Shown here piece after piece: positions 45,278 through 54,785 of a stretch of DNA of 64,000 nt; the first letter of the stretch is position 1; the number at the start of each line of letters is the position of its first letter. The notes beneath the pieces were generated by a model, which saw only the letters and a list, made by a program, of their open reading frames with translations, searched no databases and was not told the origin of the DNA. This DNA comes from Acidobacteriota bacterium. Its GTDB lineage: Bacteria; Acidobacteriota; UBA6911; RPQK01; DATIPO01. A program made the position numbers and the translations under genes. The stretch covers positions 1-64,000 of the forward strand of contig DATIPQ010000146.1 in the NCBI GenBank assembly GCA_035471785.1, in the 5' to 3' direction.

Positions 45278-47065
45278 ATGCAGCTCAGCAGCCTGGATTT
45301 GGCGATCGTCTTGGCTTATTTCGCCTTGGTGGTGGCGGTGGGCCTCTACTACTCGCGCCGGGCCGGCCGCGGGCCGGAGGAGTTTTTTCTCTCCGGGAGG
45401 CGACTGCCCTGGTGGCTGTTGGGAACTTCAATGGTGGCCACCACCTTTTCCACCGATACGCCCAATCTGGTGGCCGACATCGTGCGCAGCAACGGGGTGA
45501 GCGGAAACTGGGTGTGGTGGGCCTTCGTCGTCACCGGAATGTGCACCGTGTTCTTTTACGCCAAGCTGTGGAGGCGTTCACGGGCCTTGACCGACATCGG
45601 ATTCTACGAGCTGCGCTACTCGGGACGTCCCGCCGCTTTCCTGCGAGGCTTCCGGGCCCTCTACCTGGGCGTTTTCTTCAACGTCATGATCATGGCCTCG
45701 GTGACCTTGGCGGCCATCAAGATCGGAGGAGTGCTGCTGGGTCTCGATCCGGTCACCATCGTCATCGGCTGCGCCGCCGTAACGGCTCTCTATTCCGCCA
45801 TGGCCGGCTTGTGGGGGGTGGTGGTCACCGACCTGCTGCTTTTCGTGATGGCCATGGCCGGCAGTTTGGCAGCCGCTTACTACTCCCTGCAGCGGCCTGA
45901 GGTGGGCGGGCTGGCGGGCTTGATTTCAAGTCCGGAGCTGGCCGGGCGGCTCAGCCTGCTGCCCGACTTCAATGACTGGGAGACCGCCCTGGCGGTCTTC
46001 ATCGTTCCGCTGGCGGTGCAGTGGTGGAGCACCTGGTACCCGGGAGCTGAGCCGGGCGGCGGCGGCTACGTGGCTCAACGCATGCTGGCCGCCCGTGACG
46101 AGCGCCAGTCCATGCTCTCGGTGTTGTGGTTCAATGCCGCCCACTATGGGCTGCGTCCCTGGCCCTGGATCATCGTGGCCCTTTGCTCCCTGCTGGTCTT
46201 CCCCACCCTGGAGTCCATCCAGCAGGCTTTTCCCGATCTGGACGGCTCGATCATGGGCAACGACTTGGCCTACCCGGCCATGCTCACCTTCCTGCCCTCA
46301 GGCCTGTTGGGATTGGCCCTGGCCTCGCTGGCGGCGGCCTATATGTCGACCATCAGCACCCATCTCAACTGGGGGTCGTCCTACATCGTCGACGACTTCT
46401 ATCGGCGCTTTCTCAAGCCCCGGGCCGACGACCGCCACTACGTGGTGGCGGGCCGGGTGTCGACGGTCTTCCTGACGCTGCTGGCTTCGCTGGTGGCCCT
46501 GTGGTTGGAGAATGCCTTGCAGGCTTTCCAGATCCTTCTGCAGATCGGAGCCGGAACCGGCCTGATCTTTCTCCTCAGATGGTTCTGGTGGCGCATCAAC
46601 GCCTGGAGCGAGATCTCGGCCATGCTGGTTTCTTTCTTGGTGGCCTTTTACTTCGAATTCCTTCATGCCGGTACCGGATTGCCTCTGCCCTCCTCCTCCT
46701 GGCGGCTGATCGTCGGGGTGGCCGTCACCAGCGCCTGCTGGCTTGTGGTCACCTTTCTCACCGCGCCCGCCGACAAAGCCAAGCTGCAGTCCTTCTACGA
46801 CGCCATCCGGCCCCACGGCAAGGGATGGTCGCGGGTGGTCGACACATCGCGGGTGGGCCACCGCGATTCCCCTGCTGCCGCCTTCACTTGCTGGTTTCTG
46901 GGTTGCGGGGCGGTCTACTCGATCCTGTTCGCCGGAGGCTACCTGATTTATGGACGCTACCTGCTGGGAGCGCTCCTGGTGGGACTGGCCTTGCTTTGCG
47001 GGTGGGGTATTATGAGACTGTTTCCCCACGCCCTGGGCAGCCAGGAGCCGATCCAGGGGTCTTGA
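45278..47065 (+). CDS. Sodium:solute symporter family protein (second)
   Basis: 595-residue inner-membrane transporter of the SSS superfamily. Visible are EFFLSGRRLPWWLLGTSMVA, a TFSTDTPNLVADIVR loop, and the signature region SLAAAYMSTISTHLNWGSSY. It is longer at the C-terminus than the first symporter (33070-34692) and clearly only a distant relative of it. The substrate is not evident. It is transcribed from its own promoter (45241-45269), divergent from the HIT gene. A 94-base gap follows. Confidence 0.9.
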   Translation: MQLSSLDLAIVLAYFALVVAVGLYYSRRAGRGPEEFFLSGRRLPWWLLGTSMVATTFSTDTPNLVADIVRSNGVSGNWVWWAFVVTGMCTVFFYAKLWRRSRALTDIGFYELRYSGRPAAFLRGFRALYLGVFFNVMIMASVTLAAIKIGGVLLGLDPVTIVIGCAAVTALYSAMAGLWGVVVTDLLLFVMAMAGSLAAAYYSLQRPEVGGLAGLISSPELAGRLSLLPDFNDWETALAVFIVPLAVQWWSTWYPGAEPGGGGYVAQRMLAARDERQSMLSVLWFNAAHYGLRPWPWIIVALCSLLVFPTLESIQQAFPDLDGSIMGNDLAYPAMLTFLPSGLLGLALASLAAAYMSTISTHLNWGSSYIVDDFYRRFLKPRADDRHYVVAGRVSTVFLTLLASLVALWLENALQAFQILLQIGAGTGLIFLLRWFWWRINAWSEISAMLVSFLVAFYFEFLHAGTGLPLPSSSWRLIVGVAVTSACWLVVTFLTAPADKAKLQSFYDAIRPHGKGWSRVVDTSRVGHRDSPAAAFTCWFLGCGAVYSILFAGGYLIYGRYLLGALLVGLALLCGWGIMRLFPHALGSQEPIQGS

Positions 47066-47159
47066 AGGACTCATCGGCCAGCTTCAATTGATGCGGAGAC
47101 TCCAAGCTCCGAAAATTCCTTGAGGGGTTTTTGAGGCACGCGTCGTTTATACGAGTGCA

Positions 47160-47831
47160 ATGGAGAAGAACTACAACGAACTAGTCCGGCTCCGCCGCCA
47201 CTGGGCGGATCTCAGCGAGTTGGCGGTTCCTACTGAAAAATGCTACGAGGCCGGCCGCATCTTCGATGCGGCTCGCGGCGATGCCTCTCCGGCCGAGTGC
47301 CGGGAAATCGTCGATCATGTTGTCGACTGCCCGGTGTGCGCCGAAACCTGGCGGTTGGCCTATTCAATTGACTATCACGGCGAAGCTGTGGCGGCCCATC
47401 CATCGGCATGGCGTTCCGCCTCCAATTGGATGATGGCCGTGGCTGCTATGCTGCTCCTGCTGGTGGCGGGCGGCAATATGTACATCTCGTATATATACAT
47501 GCCCGATCCCCACTACCGCGATCTGCAGGAATCGTCCGCCGCAATCGAGCCGGCGCAGGACATCGTCGCTTCCAGAGACGGTTTCACCCTCCGCTGGCAA
47601 GTCGTCCCCGAGTCTGCGGGGGAGGCCATGACGTTTCGGGTTGAGGTAAAGACACGGGAGGATCTGCAGGACATCGTCGAAGAATGGGATGTGCCTGACA
47701 ACCAGTACCATGTCGAGGCCCGCTTACTGCAAGGTCTGCCCTCCGGCACAGTGCTGTTGTGGCAGGTCCAAGCCTCCTTTGACGGCCGTGCCGTTCTCCG
47801 CTCCCCGCCCCAACAGCTCGTGCTCCAGTGA
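47160..47831 (+). CDS. zf-HC2-like single-pass membrane protein (anti-sigma-like)
   Basis: 223 residues. The N-terminal part (about 25-65) has an anti-sigma-type zinc-finger pattern, ECREIVDHVVDCPVC, that is H-x3-C-x2-C as in zf-HC2 domains. A transmembrane helix follows (MMAVAAMLLLLVAGGNMYI, about 89-108), then an extracytoplasmic beta-rich region (about 130-223) resembling a fibronectin-III-like fold. This is the build of membrane anti-sigma factors, but no sigma gene is adjacent; the nearest is at 39560-40177. A TATACG box (47148-47153) lies six bases before the ATG. The next genes are a 57-residue peptide and a CHAT protease. Confidence 0.75.
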   Translation: MEKNYNELVRLRRHWADLSELAVPTEKCYEAGRIFDAARGDASPAECREIVDHVVDCPVCAETWRLAYSIDYHGEAVAAHPSAWRSASNWMMAVAAMLLLLVAGGNMYISYIYMPDPHYRDLQESSAAIEPAQDIVASRDGFTLRWQVVPESAGEAMTFRVEVKTREDLQDIVEEWDVPDNQYHVEARLLQGLPSGTVLLWQVQASFDGRAVLRSPPQQLVLQ

Positions 47832-47875
47832 AGAAGAAATCGTTTGAAAAAAACGTCCTGCACTGAGAGGATAGA

Positions 47876-47907
47876 TTCGTCCCAAGCGTTAGTACGCTTG
47901 AGACGAA
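47876..47907 (+). promoter_or_regulatory. Hairpin before the 57-residue peptide gene
   Basis: TTCGTCCCAAGCG (47876-47888), loop TTAGTA, CGCTTGAGACGAA (47895-47907): 13-base arms with one mismatch. It lies between the zf-HC2-like gene and the small gene. Without a T run it looks more like an mRNA-processing, stability or operator site than a terminator. Confidence 0.45.
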
Positions 47908-47938
47908 ACGCCGAATCGCACGAATGTTAGGAGGAAGG

Positions 47939-48112
47939 ATGCTGAGTTCGCATCAAGACTTGAAGGAAACTCCCTTGATTCAGGCCCCGACCAAAGGCCT
48001 AGGTGAGAGGGACCTGTCGATCTTGGCTCAAACCCAAGATCCCAAAGATCCGCCCAAGGAACCTGATCCCACGGGTGATGGCGGTAGTTCTTCTTTTCGA
48101 TATCTGAACTAG
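47939..48112 (+). CDS. Small acidic proline-rich protein (57 residues)
   Basis: A 57-codon gene with one of the best ribosome-binding sites of the window, AGGAGG at 47929-47934, four bases before ATG. An in-frame ATG at 47924 precedes that site and is not the start. The protein has a polar N-terminal half (MLSSHQDLKETPLIQAPTKG) and a Pro/Asp-rich tail (DPKDPPKEPDPTGDGG) ending in SSSFRYLN. It has no signal peptide and no recognised family. It lies between a membrane zinc-finger protein and an exported TPR-CHAT protease, so it may be a partner, substrate or signal of that protease; this is inference from position only. Confidence 0.6.
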   Translation: MLSSHQDLKETPLIQAPTKGLGERDLSILAQTQDPKDPPKEPDPTGDGGSSSFRYLN

Positions 48113-48161
48113 TCGCCTGTCCTCCCGCGGGGAGCGGCTCCTAGAGTCAGATCATCCCATG

Positions 48162-48196
48162 GCGCGCGGCGCGGCAGGCTTTGCCGCGCCGCGCGC
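48162..48196 (+). terminator. Strong GC hairpin after the small gene
   Basis: Perfect 15-bp stem (48162-48176 with 48182-48196) around a GGCTT loop, 50 bases after the stop of the small gene and 64 before the CHAT gene. No T run follows. It may end or attenuate transcription before the protease gene. Its right edge reads GCTGTCCCT, as at 41795-41824. Confidence 0.55.
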
Positions 48197-48260
48197 TGTC
48201 CCTTGAGTTCCGCGCAGGAGACTGGAAGACGGTTGCTTCGAATAGTGCTAGTTTAGTCTC

Positions 48261-51107
48261 ATGCATTCCCTGTTGATCGCCCTTTTCCTGTTCCAGTCTT
48301 CACCCAACCTGGCGCCGCAGGCCTGCCGACCCCATTCCGCTCCCGAGGCTTTTCAGGATTGTCTTGAGGGTCTGGACCAGCATCCCGATGATGAGAACGC
48401 CCGAATGTGCGTTTTCGATCTCGCCCAGAGGACCGGGCAATGGAGCCAGGGCCTGATTTTTCTGGAACGCTGCTTCGGCGCTCAAGACACTTGGGCACGA
48501 TTGGTGCAAGGCCACATTTCCCTTTTCCGGAATGACGGTCGCCGCGACTATGCCAAGGCCGACGAGTATTACAACAAGGCTCTGGACCTGGCCGTTGAGG
48601 AGCAGTCGGTCATGGGAGAGGTGCGAAGTCTACTCAACCTCGCGTCTTTGAGCCAGTACAGGGGACGTCCGGTCGACCGGCTGGAATACCTCGAGAAGGC
48701 CAAGCTCAGGGCGCAGAGCGGCGATGACCCGGCGGCCACAGCCTGGACCATGATTGCGGAGGCTGACTACCTCCATGAACGCAAAATGCTTGGAGAGGCA
48801 GAGGCAATCCTGGCCGATCTCGACTCCTCCATCGAGTCCTTCCGGGATGAGGCGCTGAGAGCGAGGTACTACATCGTCAAGATTAACCTGGCCGGTGATC
48901 AGGGACGGTCTTACGAGGCTTTCGACACGGCCCGGCATTTCTATCAAGCAAGCAAAGAAGCTGTCGATTCCGGTCGCCTGAGACCCAGCGTCATGCAACG
49001 CAACATGCGGATTCTGGTCCGGGCCGGTCAGTTCTATGTTTCCACCACGCGCCGCTACTTTGAGAAGGATCCGCCGCCCAGGCTCGAAGAGAAGCTGAAG
49101 GAGCTGATTGGGATTGCGGAGGAGTCGCTGCGAGTAGCCGAGGATATCAACTACACCGGCGTGGCGGAGAACCTGCGGGTCTGGTTGGGCTATCAAAAGG
49201 GCCGTATGCCCTCTCCACAGCTACGGGCCGAGGGACGCGCCCTCCTGCGCCAGGTTTGCCGAGGCAGCGCCTTGGAAGCCAATGCCAGACAAGCCTATGC
49301 GGCGCTGGTCGAGAGCTGGTTTCGGGAGAAGCAGCCCGAGGAGGCCATGAAAGTCTATCGGGAGGCGCAACGGCGAGGCCTCATGGACGACCAGGAAGTG
49401 CGAAGCATGTGGGTCACCCACATGCTGGTGAGTATTGAGCAGGATGACTGGGACAAGGCCGAGCGTCTGTTGGACCAGATCGAGAAAGACCGCGAACGGC
49501 AGCACAGGCCCTCAAACCGTATGGGCTGGCTGGCGGCGTTGACGGACACCTATCTCGTATTGGCCGGCCACGCACTTGAGGAAGCCAAGCGGACACAGGA
49601 TTTCGACCTGAAGGCGAGAGCCTTTCGCATCATCGAGAGAATGCGCTCCCAAGTGCTGCTGGAGGAACTGGACGCGGCGCAAGCGCTGGCCGAACTGCAA
49701 CCGGAACTGAATGTCATCGAGGAAGACATTGCGAAAATCAACAAGCGCCTTTGGGAGACGGAGCTTACCCGCCAGCAGAGAGAAGCTCTTTTTGACGAGC
49801 AGGAGGCCCTCTATGAGAGGAAAACCGCACTGCGTTCGCAAGCCATCTTTCAGGACCGGCCCAGCGGAGAGTCTTTAGTTTCGCTGCAACAGATCCAAGG
49901 CCGCCTGCAGCCTCATCAGGCGATGCTCAGTTTTCAACTGGGCTTCCACGAAGACATGTTCGGGCACTTCGCCGGTGGGGCTTGGGTGATGGTGATTCAC
50001 CGCGATTTTGTGCGGGCGTTTCCCACTCAAGACGTCTACTGGCTGCTTGACAATCTGCCCTATCTGGAAGGGCTCCTGGAGAAGCGTCAGATCGAACTCG
50101 GGACCCTGCCGGCGCTCTTTTACGATGGTTACCTGGCCGAAGCCCTGCAAGCGCTTCCCGAAGGCGTCGATGAACTGATCCTGATCCCGGACGGATCCAT
50201 GAATCGGCTTCCCTTCGCTCTCTTGACTCCCGATCCAGACGCCCCGGCATTGGGGGAGCGTTTCAAGTTGACGGTGACGCCTTCCGCCACGCTTTGGAGC
50301 CGCTGGTCGGAAGCTCCCCGAAGCCGTCCCTCCTCGACCGTCTTGGCCTTGGCCGATCCGAGCCTGGCGCGGCCCGCGAGCGACAACGCGGAGGATGTAC
50401 GGCATGCACCCCTGCCTTACGCCCGTCAGGAAGCCTGGGGCGTGGCTCGTTACATGGGCGAAAGCTGCCTGATCAGGTTGGGCGAAGAGGCCTCGGAGAC
50501 CTTTGTCAAGTCGCCCGCACCCAGGGATTTTCAAGTCCTGCACTTCGCCGCCCATGCGGTGACCGACCCCTTGAACCCGGAACGATCGGCCATCCGTCTG
50601 GCCCCTGGCGGAAACTCACAAGACGGGAATCTGGAGGTACGCGAGATCGTCGACCTCGATCTGCAAGACAAGCTGATCGTTTTGTCGGCCTGTCAGAGCG
50701 CTTCGGGACAGGTCATCCTGGGGGAGGGAGTGCTGGGTCTGGCGCGGGCCTTCTTTCAAGCCCGGGCGAGGGTGGTGGTGGGCAGCTTGTGGCCGCTCCG
50801 CGACGACGATGCCGCCCTGCTTTTTGAAGCCTTTTACCGTTTTCTGGGGCAAGGCCGCAGCGTCGGCGCCGCTCTTCAGATGGCCCAGAAAGAAGCCATC
50901 GCTCAGGGCTTGCCGGCCCAGGCCTGGGCCGGCATCCTGGTGATGGGAGACGGAAGCTTCGTGCCCTTTCCCGAGGGCGTCGAACCGCGCTTCCATGTGA
51001 GCCGCTCCCTGCTCTCCTACATCGGCGCCGCGGTCGCCCTGATCCTCTTCGGCGGGGCCTTTCTGTTGCGCCGCAGGGCTTCGCGGCCGCCAACTCCCAA
51101 AGACTGA
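48261..51107 (+). CDS. TPR-CHAT caspase-like protease, exported and membrane-anchored
   Basis: 948 residues. A short hydrophobic N-terminus (MHSLLIALFLFQSSPNLAPQ) looks like a signal peptide. A long helical TPR array (about 60-490) and a coiled region precede the CHAT domain (about 600-915). The caspase-type dyad is intact: His765 in FAAHAV and Cys811 in LSACQSASG, followed by GEGVLGLARAFFQARARVVV. A C-terminal helix (SYIGAAVALILFGGAFLL, about 917-936) ends in RRR. Together these predict that the protease lies outside the cytoplasm, held in the membrane by its tail. CHAT proteases usually cleave a specific protein partner once activated through their repeats. The cluster with the zf-HC2-like protein and small peptide suggests one pathway. 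Confidence 0.9.
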   Translation: MHSLLIALFLFQSSPNLAPQACRPHSAPEAFQDCLEGLDQHPDDENARMCVFDLAQRTGQWSQGLIFLERCFGAQDTWARLVQGHISLFRNDGRRDYAKADEYYNKALDLAVEEQSVMGEVRSLLNLASLSQYRGRPVDRLEYLEKAKLRAQSGDDPAATAWTMIAEADYLHERKMLGEAEAILADLDSSIESFRDEALRARYYIVKINLAGDQGRSYEAFDTARHFYQASKEAVDSGRLRPSVMQRNMRILVRAGQFYVSTTRRYFEKDPPPRLEEKLKELIGIAEESLRVAEDINYTGVAENLRVWLGYQKGRMPSPQLRAEGRALLRQVCRGSALEANARQAYAALVESWFREKQPEEAMKVYREAQRRGLMDDQEVRSMWVTHMLVSIEQDDWDKAERLLDQIEKDRERQHRPSNRMGWLAALTDTYLVLAGHALEEAKRTQDFDLKARAFRIIERMRSQVLLEELDAAQALAELQPELNVIEEDIAKINKRLWETELTRQQREALFDEQEALYERKTALRSQAIFQDRPSGESLVSLQQIQGRLQPHQAMLSFQLGFHEDMFGHFAGGAWVMVIHRDFVRAFPTQDVYWLLDNLPYLEGLLEKRQIELGTLPALFYDGYLAEALQALPEGVDELILIPDGSMNRLPFALLTPDPDAPALGERFKLTVTPSATLWSRWSEAPRSRPSSTVLALADPSLARPASDNAEDVRHAPLPYARQEAWGVARYMGESCLIRLGEEASETFVKSPAPRDFQVLHFAAHAVTDPLNPERSAIRLAPGGNSQDGNLEVREIVDLDLQDKLIVLSACQSASGQVILGEGVLGLARAFFQARARVVVGSLWPLRDDDAALLFEAFYRFLGQGRSVGAALQMAQKEAIAQGLPAQAWAGILVMGDGSFVPFPEGVEPRFHVSRSLLSYIGAAVALILFGGAFLLRRRASRPPTPKD

Positions 51108-51167
51108 CTCCCAGTTGGCGGAAAGTCCTTGCGAGTTTGGGAATTTGGGCCTTGAGAAGTTGTCGCT

Positions 51168-51195
51168 GCAGGGCCGCCACGCGTGGCGGCCCTGC
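51168..51195. terminator. 28-base perfect palindrome between convergent genes
   Basis: Two perfect 14-base arms meeting at CGCG (51168-51181, 51182-51195), in the 183-base gap between the CHAT gene and ino1, which point at each other. It likely serves as a shared terminator; no T run is attached. The rest of the gap shows nothing else. Confidence 0.6.
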
Positions 51196-51290
51196 ACGCA
51201 AGACCTGGGGGGGTCACTGCCTCTGGACGTTGTAACGCCCCCGCTTATGGGATTCCCTCATCCGGCGAGGATTTTTTCGAGCAAACCGGA

Positions 51291-52619
51291 CTATTGCGAA
51301 TCTTCGTCATAGTAATCCAGTCCCAGGTGGGTGATCTGGTCCTCTCCCCGCAGATAGCGAAGGGTGTTCTTGAGCTTCATCAGTTGGATGAACAGGTCGT
51401 GCTCGGGATAGAGTTCCGGCAGCGTCATGGGGCTCTTGAAGTAGAAGCTGAGCCACTCTTGAATACCCGACATTCCGGCCCGCTGGGCCAGGTCGAGAAA
51501 GAGCACCAGATCGAGGACCAGGGGCGCCGCCAGAATGCTGTCGCGGCAGAGGAAGTCGATCTTGATCTGCATGGGGTATCCCAGCCACCCGAAGATGTCG
51601 AGGTTGTCCCAGCCCTCTTTGTTGTCCCGCCGGGGAGGATAGTAGTTGATGCGCACCTTGTGGTAGAAATCGCCGTAGAGGGCGGGATAGACCTGGGGCT
51701 GCAGGATATGTTCGAGCACTGAGAGCTTGCTTTCTTCCTTGGTCTTGAAGGACTCGGGATCGTCCAGCACCTCTCCGTCGCGATTGCCCAGGATGTTGGT
51801 GGAGAACCATCCCGAAAGGCCCAGCAGGCGAGCCTTGAGTCCGGGTGCCAGTATGGTCTTCATCAGGGTCTGGCCGGTTTTGAAGTCCTTGCCGCAGATG
51901 GGGACTTCGTGCTCTTGGGCCAGTTGGCTGAAGGCCGGCACGTCCACCGTCAGATTGGGGGCTCCGTTGGCGTAGGGTATGTCGAGCTTGAGGGCGGCAT
52001 AGGCGTAGATCATGCTGGAGGGAATCTCGTGGTGATCCTCCTTCATGGCTTTCTCGAGCGACTCTACGGAAGCATGCACCTGGGAAGGCCGGATGAAAAT
52101 TTCAGTGCTGCCGCACCACACCATGACACAGCGGCTCAAGCCGTGGCGATCCTTAAACTGCTGGATTTCCTCGATGAGCTGTTGGGCCAAGTTCCACTTG
52201 GTGGAGCCTTGCTTGACGTGCGCTCCGTCCAGCTTCTTGACGTATCGTTTGTCGAAGACCGCCTTCATGGGGACCACGGCCCGCAGTTCCTCTTCAAGTT
52301 GCCGCAAGAGGTCGTTTTCCAGCACTCCGGCCTTTTGGGACGAGGTGTAGGCGTCGTCCTCGAAAATGTCCCAGGCGCCGAAGACCAAGTCATCCAAGGC
52401 GGCCAGGGGAACGAAGTCGCGGATGGCGGGAACGCGGTTCTCGGTCCGCTTGCCCAGCCGCACGGTGCCCATCTGGGTCAGTGAGCCGATGGGTTCTCCG
52501 ATCCCTTTCTTGATGGCCTCGATACCGGCGATGAAGGTGGTGCTGACGGCTCCCAGGCCGACCAGAAATACGCCCAGCTTTCCGCTGGGAGGGGCGATTT
52601 CAACTCCTTGGCTTGCCAT
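51291..52619 (-). CDS. ino1: Myo-inositol-1-phosphate synthase
   Basis: Converts glucose-6-phosphate to inositol-3-phosphate with bound NAD, the first step toward inositol lipids or compatible solutes. The 442 residues show the NAD-binding GVFLVGLGAVSTTFIAG, the IPYANGAPNLTVDVPAF region, CGKDFKTGQTLMKTIL, LSGWFSTNILGNRDG, and the C-terminal PMQIKIDFLCRDSILAAPLV. These are the classic motifs of the eukaryotic/actinobacterial type. It is a single-gene unit, 81 bases after glyS on the same strand. Confidence 0.96.
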   Translation of the reverse strand: MASQGVEIAPPSGKLGVFLVGLGAVSTTFIAGIEAIKKGIGEPIGSLTQMGTVRLGKRTENRVPAIRDFVPLAALDDLVFGAWDIFEDDAYTSSQKAGVLENDLLRQLEEELRAVVPMKAVFDKRYVKKLDGAHVKQGSTKWNLAQQLIEEIQQFKDRHGLSRCVMVWCGSTEIFIRPSQVHASVESLEKAMKEDHHEIPSSMIYAYAALKLDIPYANGAPNLTVDVPAFSQLAQEHEVPICGKDFKTGQTLMKTILAPGLKARLLGLSGWFSTNILGNRDGEVLDDPESFKTKEESKLSVLEHILQPQVYPALYGDFYHKVRINYYPPRRDNKEGWDNLDIFGWLGYPMQIKIDFLCRDSILAAPLVLDLVLFLDLAQRAGMSGIQEWLSFYFKSPMTLPELYPEHDLFIQLMKLKNTLRYLRGEDQITHLGLDYYDEDSQ

Positions 52620-52700
52620 TCTTGTCTCCTGTTCCAGGCTCGGTGACGCCTAGGGGGGCCCGAGCCAGAGGCCACTCCGGTACTTGTTCCGGGTGGCGCG

Positions 52701-54785
52701 TTAATCCTTGTGCACGATCTCTGAGATATCGGCGGCGCTGAGAAAGAGCCGGGAGAGCTCGCGCAACAGCGCCAGACGATTCAGCTGCAGGCGCTCTTCT
52801 TCGGCCATCACCATGACGTCGTCGAAGAAGCGGTCGACGGGACGGCGCAGGGCCGCCATGCGGCGCAGAGCAGCTTCATATTCGTGAGCTTGCAACAGTC
52901 GGCCCACCTGGGGGCGCGCATCCTGGAAGTGCCGGTAGAGTTCCTGCTCGGCTTCCTCCTCCAGCAGATCCTCCTCTACGCCAGGCAGGTCCTGGCGCGC
53001 CTTGGCCAAGATGTTGCGGATGCGCTTGAAGGCCGAGGCCAGGGCTTCAAAGTCTTCCTCGCCGCGCATGGCCGAAAGGGCCTGGGCCATGCGCAGCCGC
53101 TCGTGGGGACGCTCGACCGGAGAGGCCAATACGGCGTTGATGACGTCGTAGGCCAATCCTTCCTGCTCCAGCAGATGGCGGACGCGTTGGGCGAGAAATT
53201 CCAACACATTGCCTTTGACTTCCTCCCCAGGCTCCTGGGGATCATGCTCTTGCAGGGCCCACTCCGCCAACTGGCTCAAGGTCAAGGCAGCGGGCGTCTT
53301 CTCGCCCAGATCCATGAGGATCTTGACGATGCCCTGGGCCTGGCGCCTCAAGCCGAAAGGATCTCGCGAGCCCTTGGGGATCATGCCGATCCCGAAGCAG
53401 CCCACCAGCGTGTCCAGCTTGTCGGCCAGCGCCAGGGCCGCTCCTTCCAGCGACTCGGGGATGTCCTCCTCCAGCGAGGCGGGACGGTAGTGCTGATAGA
53501 TGGCCTGGCAGACTTTCTCGTCATGTCCCTGCCGGCGGGCGTAGAGGCCGCCCATGACGCCCTGCAGCTCGGGCAGCTCGCCCACCATGTCGGTGGTCAG
53601 GTCGGTCTTGCAGAGGCGGGCCGCCGTCTGCAGGGCCGGAGCATCGAGTTGGGGCCACGCTTGGGCCAGCAGTCCGCACAGGACTTTCAGCCGGCGGGTC
53701 TTGTCTCCGTAGCTGCCCAGCTTTTCCTGGAAGGTCACTGCGTCCAGGTCGGAAACCCGCTCCTGCAGAGGCTTGGCGCTGTCGCCTTCCCAGAAGAATG
53801 CGGCGTCCTCGAGGCGGGCCCGCAAGACCTTTTCATGGCCCTTGCGGATGCGTCCGTCCTCGTCGTCAGCGGTGTTGAGCACGGTCAGGAAATGGTTGCG
53901 AAGCCCGCCTTCCCGGTCTACGACGGCGAAATACTTCTGGTGAAAGCGCATGACGGTGACCAGCACCTCGCGGGGGATCTCCAGGTATTTTTCCTCAAAG
54001 GTGCCGCGGATGACGGTGGGGTATTCGTTGAGGTAGACCACGTCTTCCATGAGGGCCTCGTCGGCCAGCGGACTCAGGCCCTCGGGGACGGCCTGTTGCA
54101 GGCCGGCCTCGATGCGTTGGCGCCTCTGCTGTGGGTCGGCCAGCACGTATCCCCTGACCAGCCGCTCCGGGTAGTCCTCGGCATTGCTCAGCACCAGCCG
54201 CTGTTGCCCCAAGAAGCGGTGGCCCCAGGTGATGCGTCCTGACTTGACGCCTTCGATCTCGAAGTCGATCTCGCGGACGCCCAGCAACGCCACCATCCAG
54301 CGGATGGGACGGATGTAGCGAAATCGGCTGGGGCGCCAGTACATGTTCTTGGGCCACTGCACGGCCCTGACGGCCTTCTCGCTGACCTGGGGGAGCAGTT
54401 CCGTCAGAGCCTTGCCCTCGATGGTGCGGGAGCAACTGACGTAATCGCCTTTGACGGTCTTCTCCACTTGCAGGTCAGCCGCCTCAACGCCCATCTTCTT
54501 GGCGAATCCATGGGCCGCTTGGGTCGGGCGGCCCTGGTCGTCGAAAGCCACCGAGGTGGGCGGGCCGGTCACCACTTCGCGGCGGTCGGGTTGGCGGTCG
54601 GGCAGACCGTCCACGCCTACCGCCAAGCGGCGGGGCGTATTGTAGCGGCGACTGGGGGAGTGAAAATCGACTTCCAGTTCCTGCAGCCCCCGTTCGATCT
54701 CGCGGGCCAGTTGGCGGGAAGCGTCTTCCACCATCCAGGCGGGAATCTCTTCCAGGCCCACTTCCAATAGAAAACGGTTGCTCAT
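52701..54785 (-). CDS. glyS: Glycyl-tRNA synthetase beta subunit
   Basis: The tRNA-binding beta chain of the bacterial alpha2-beta2 glycyl-tRNA synthetase, 694 residues. It starts with [20 protein letters not shown], a typical beegin for the family, includes the HD-domain-like [14 protein letters not shown] and [20 protein letters not shown] stretches, and ends with a DALR-type anticodon-binding region. Its ATG overlaps the glyQ stop by four bases (ATGA), so the two subunits are made in equal amounts. Confidence 0.97.
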   Translation of the reverse strand: MSNRFLLEVGLEEIPAWMVEDASRQLAREIERGLQELEVDFHSPSRRYNTPRRLAVGVDGLPDRQPDRREVVTGPPTSVAFDDQGRPTQAAHGFAKKMGVEAADLQVEKTVKGDYVSCSRTIEGKALTELLPQVSEKAVRAVQWPKNMYWRPSRFRYIRPIRWMVALLGVREIDFEIEGVKSGRITWGHRFLGQQRLVLSNAEDYPERLVRGYVLADPQQRRQRIEAGLQQAVPEGLSPLADEALMEDVVYLNEYPTVIRGTFEEKYLEIPREVLVTVMRFHQKYFAVVDREGGLRNHFLTVLNTADDEDGRIRKGHEKVLRARLEDAAFFWEGDSAKPLQERVSDLDAVTFQEKLGSYGDKTRRLKVLCGLLAQAWPQLDAPALQTAARLCKTDLTTDMVGELPELQGVMGGLYARRQGHDEKVCQAIYQHYRPASLEEDIPESLEGAALALADKLDTLVGCFGIGMIPKGSRDPFGLRRQAQGIVKILMDLGEKTPAALTLSQLAEWALQEHDPQEPGEEVKGNVLEFLAQRVRHLLEQEGLAYDVINAVLASPVERPHERLRMAQALSAMRGEEDFEALASAFKRIRNILAKARQDLPGVEEDLLEEEAEQELYRHFQDARPQVGRLLQAHEYEAALRRMAALRRPVDRFFDDVMVMAEEERLQLNRLALLRELSRLFLSAADISEIVHKD

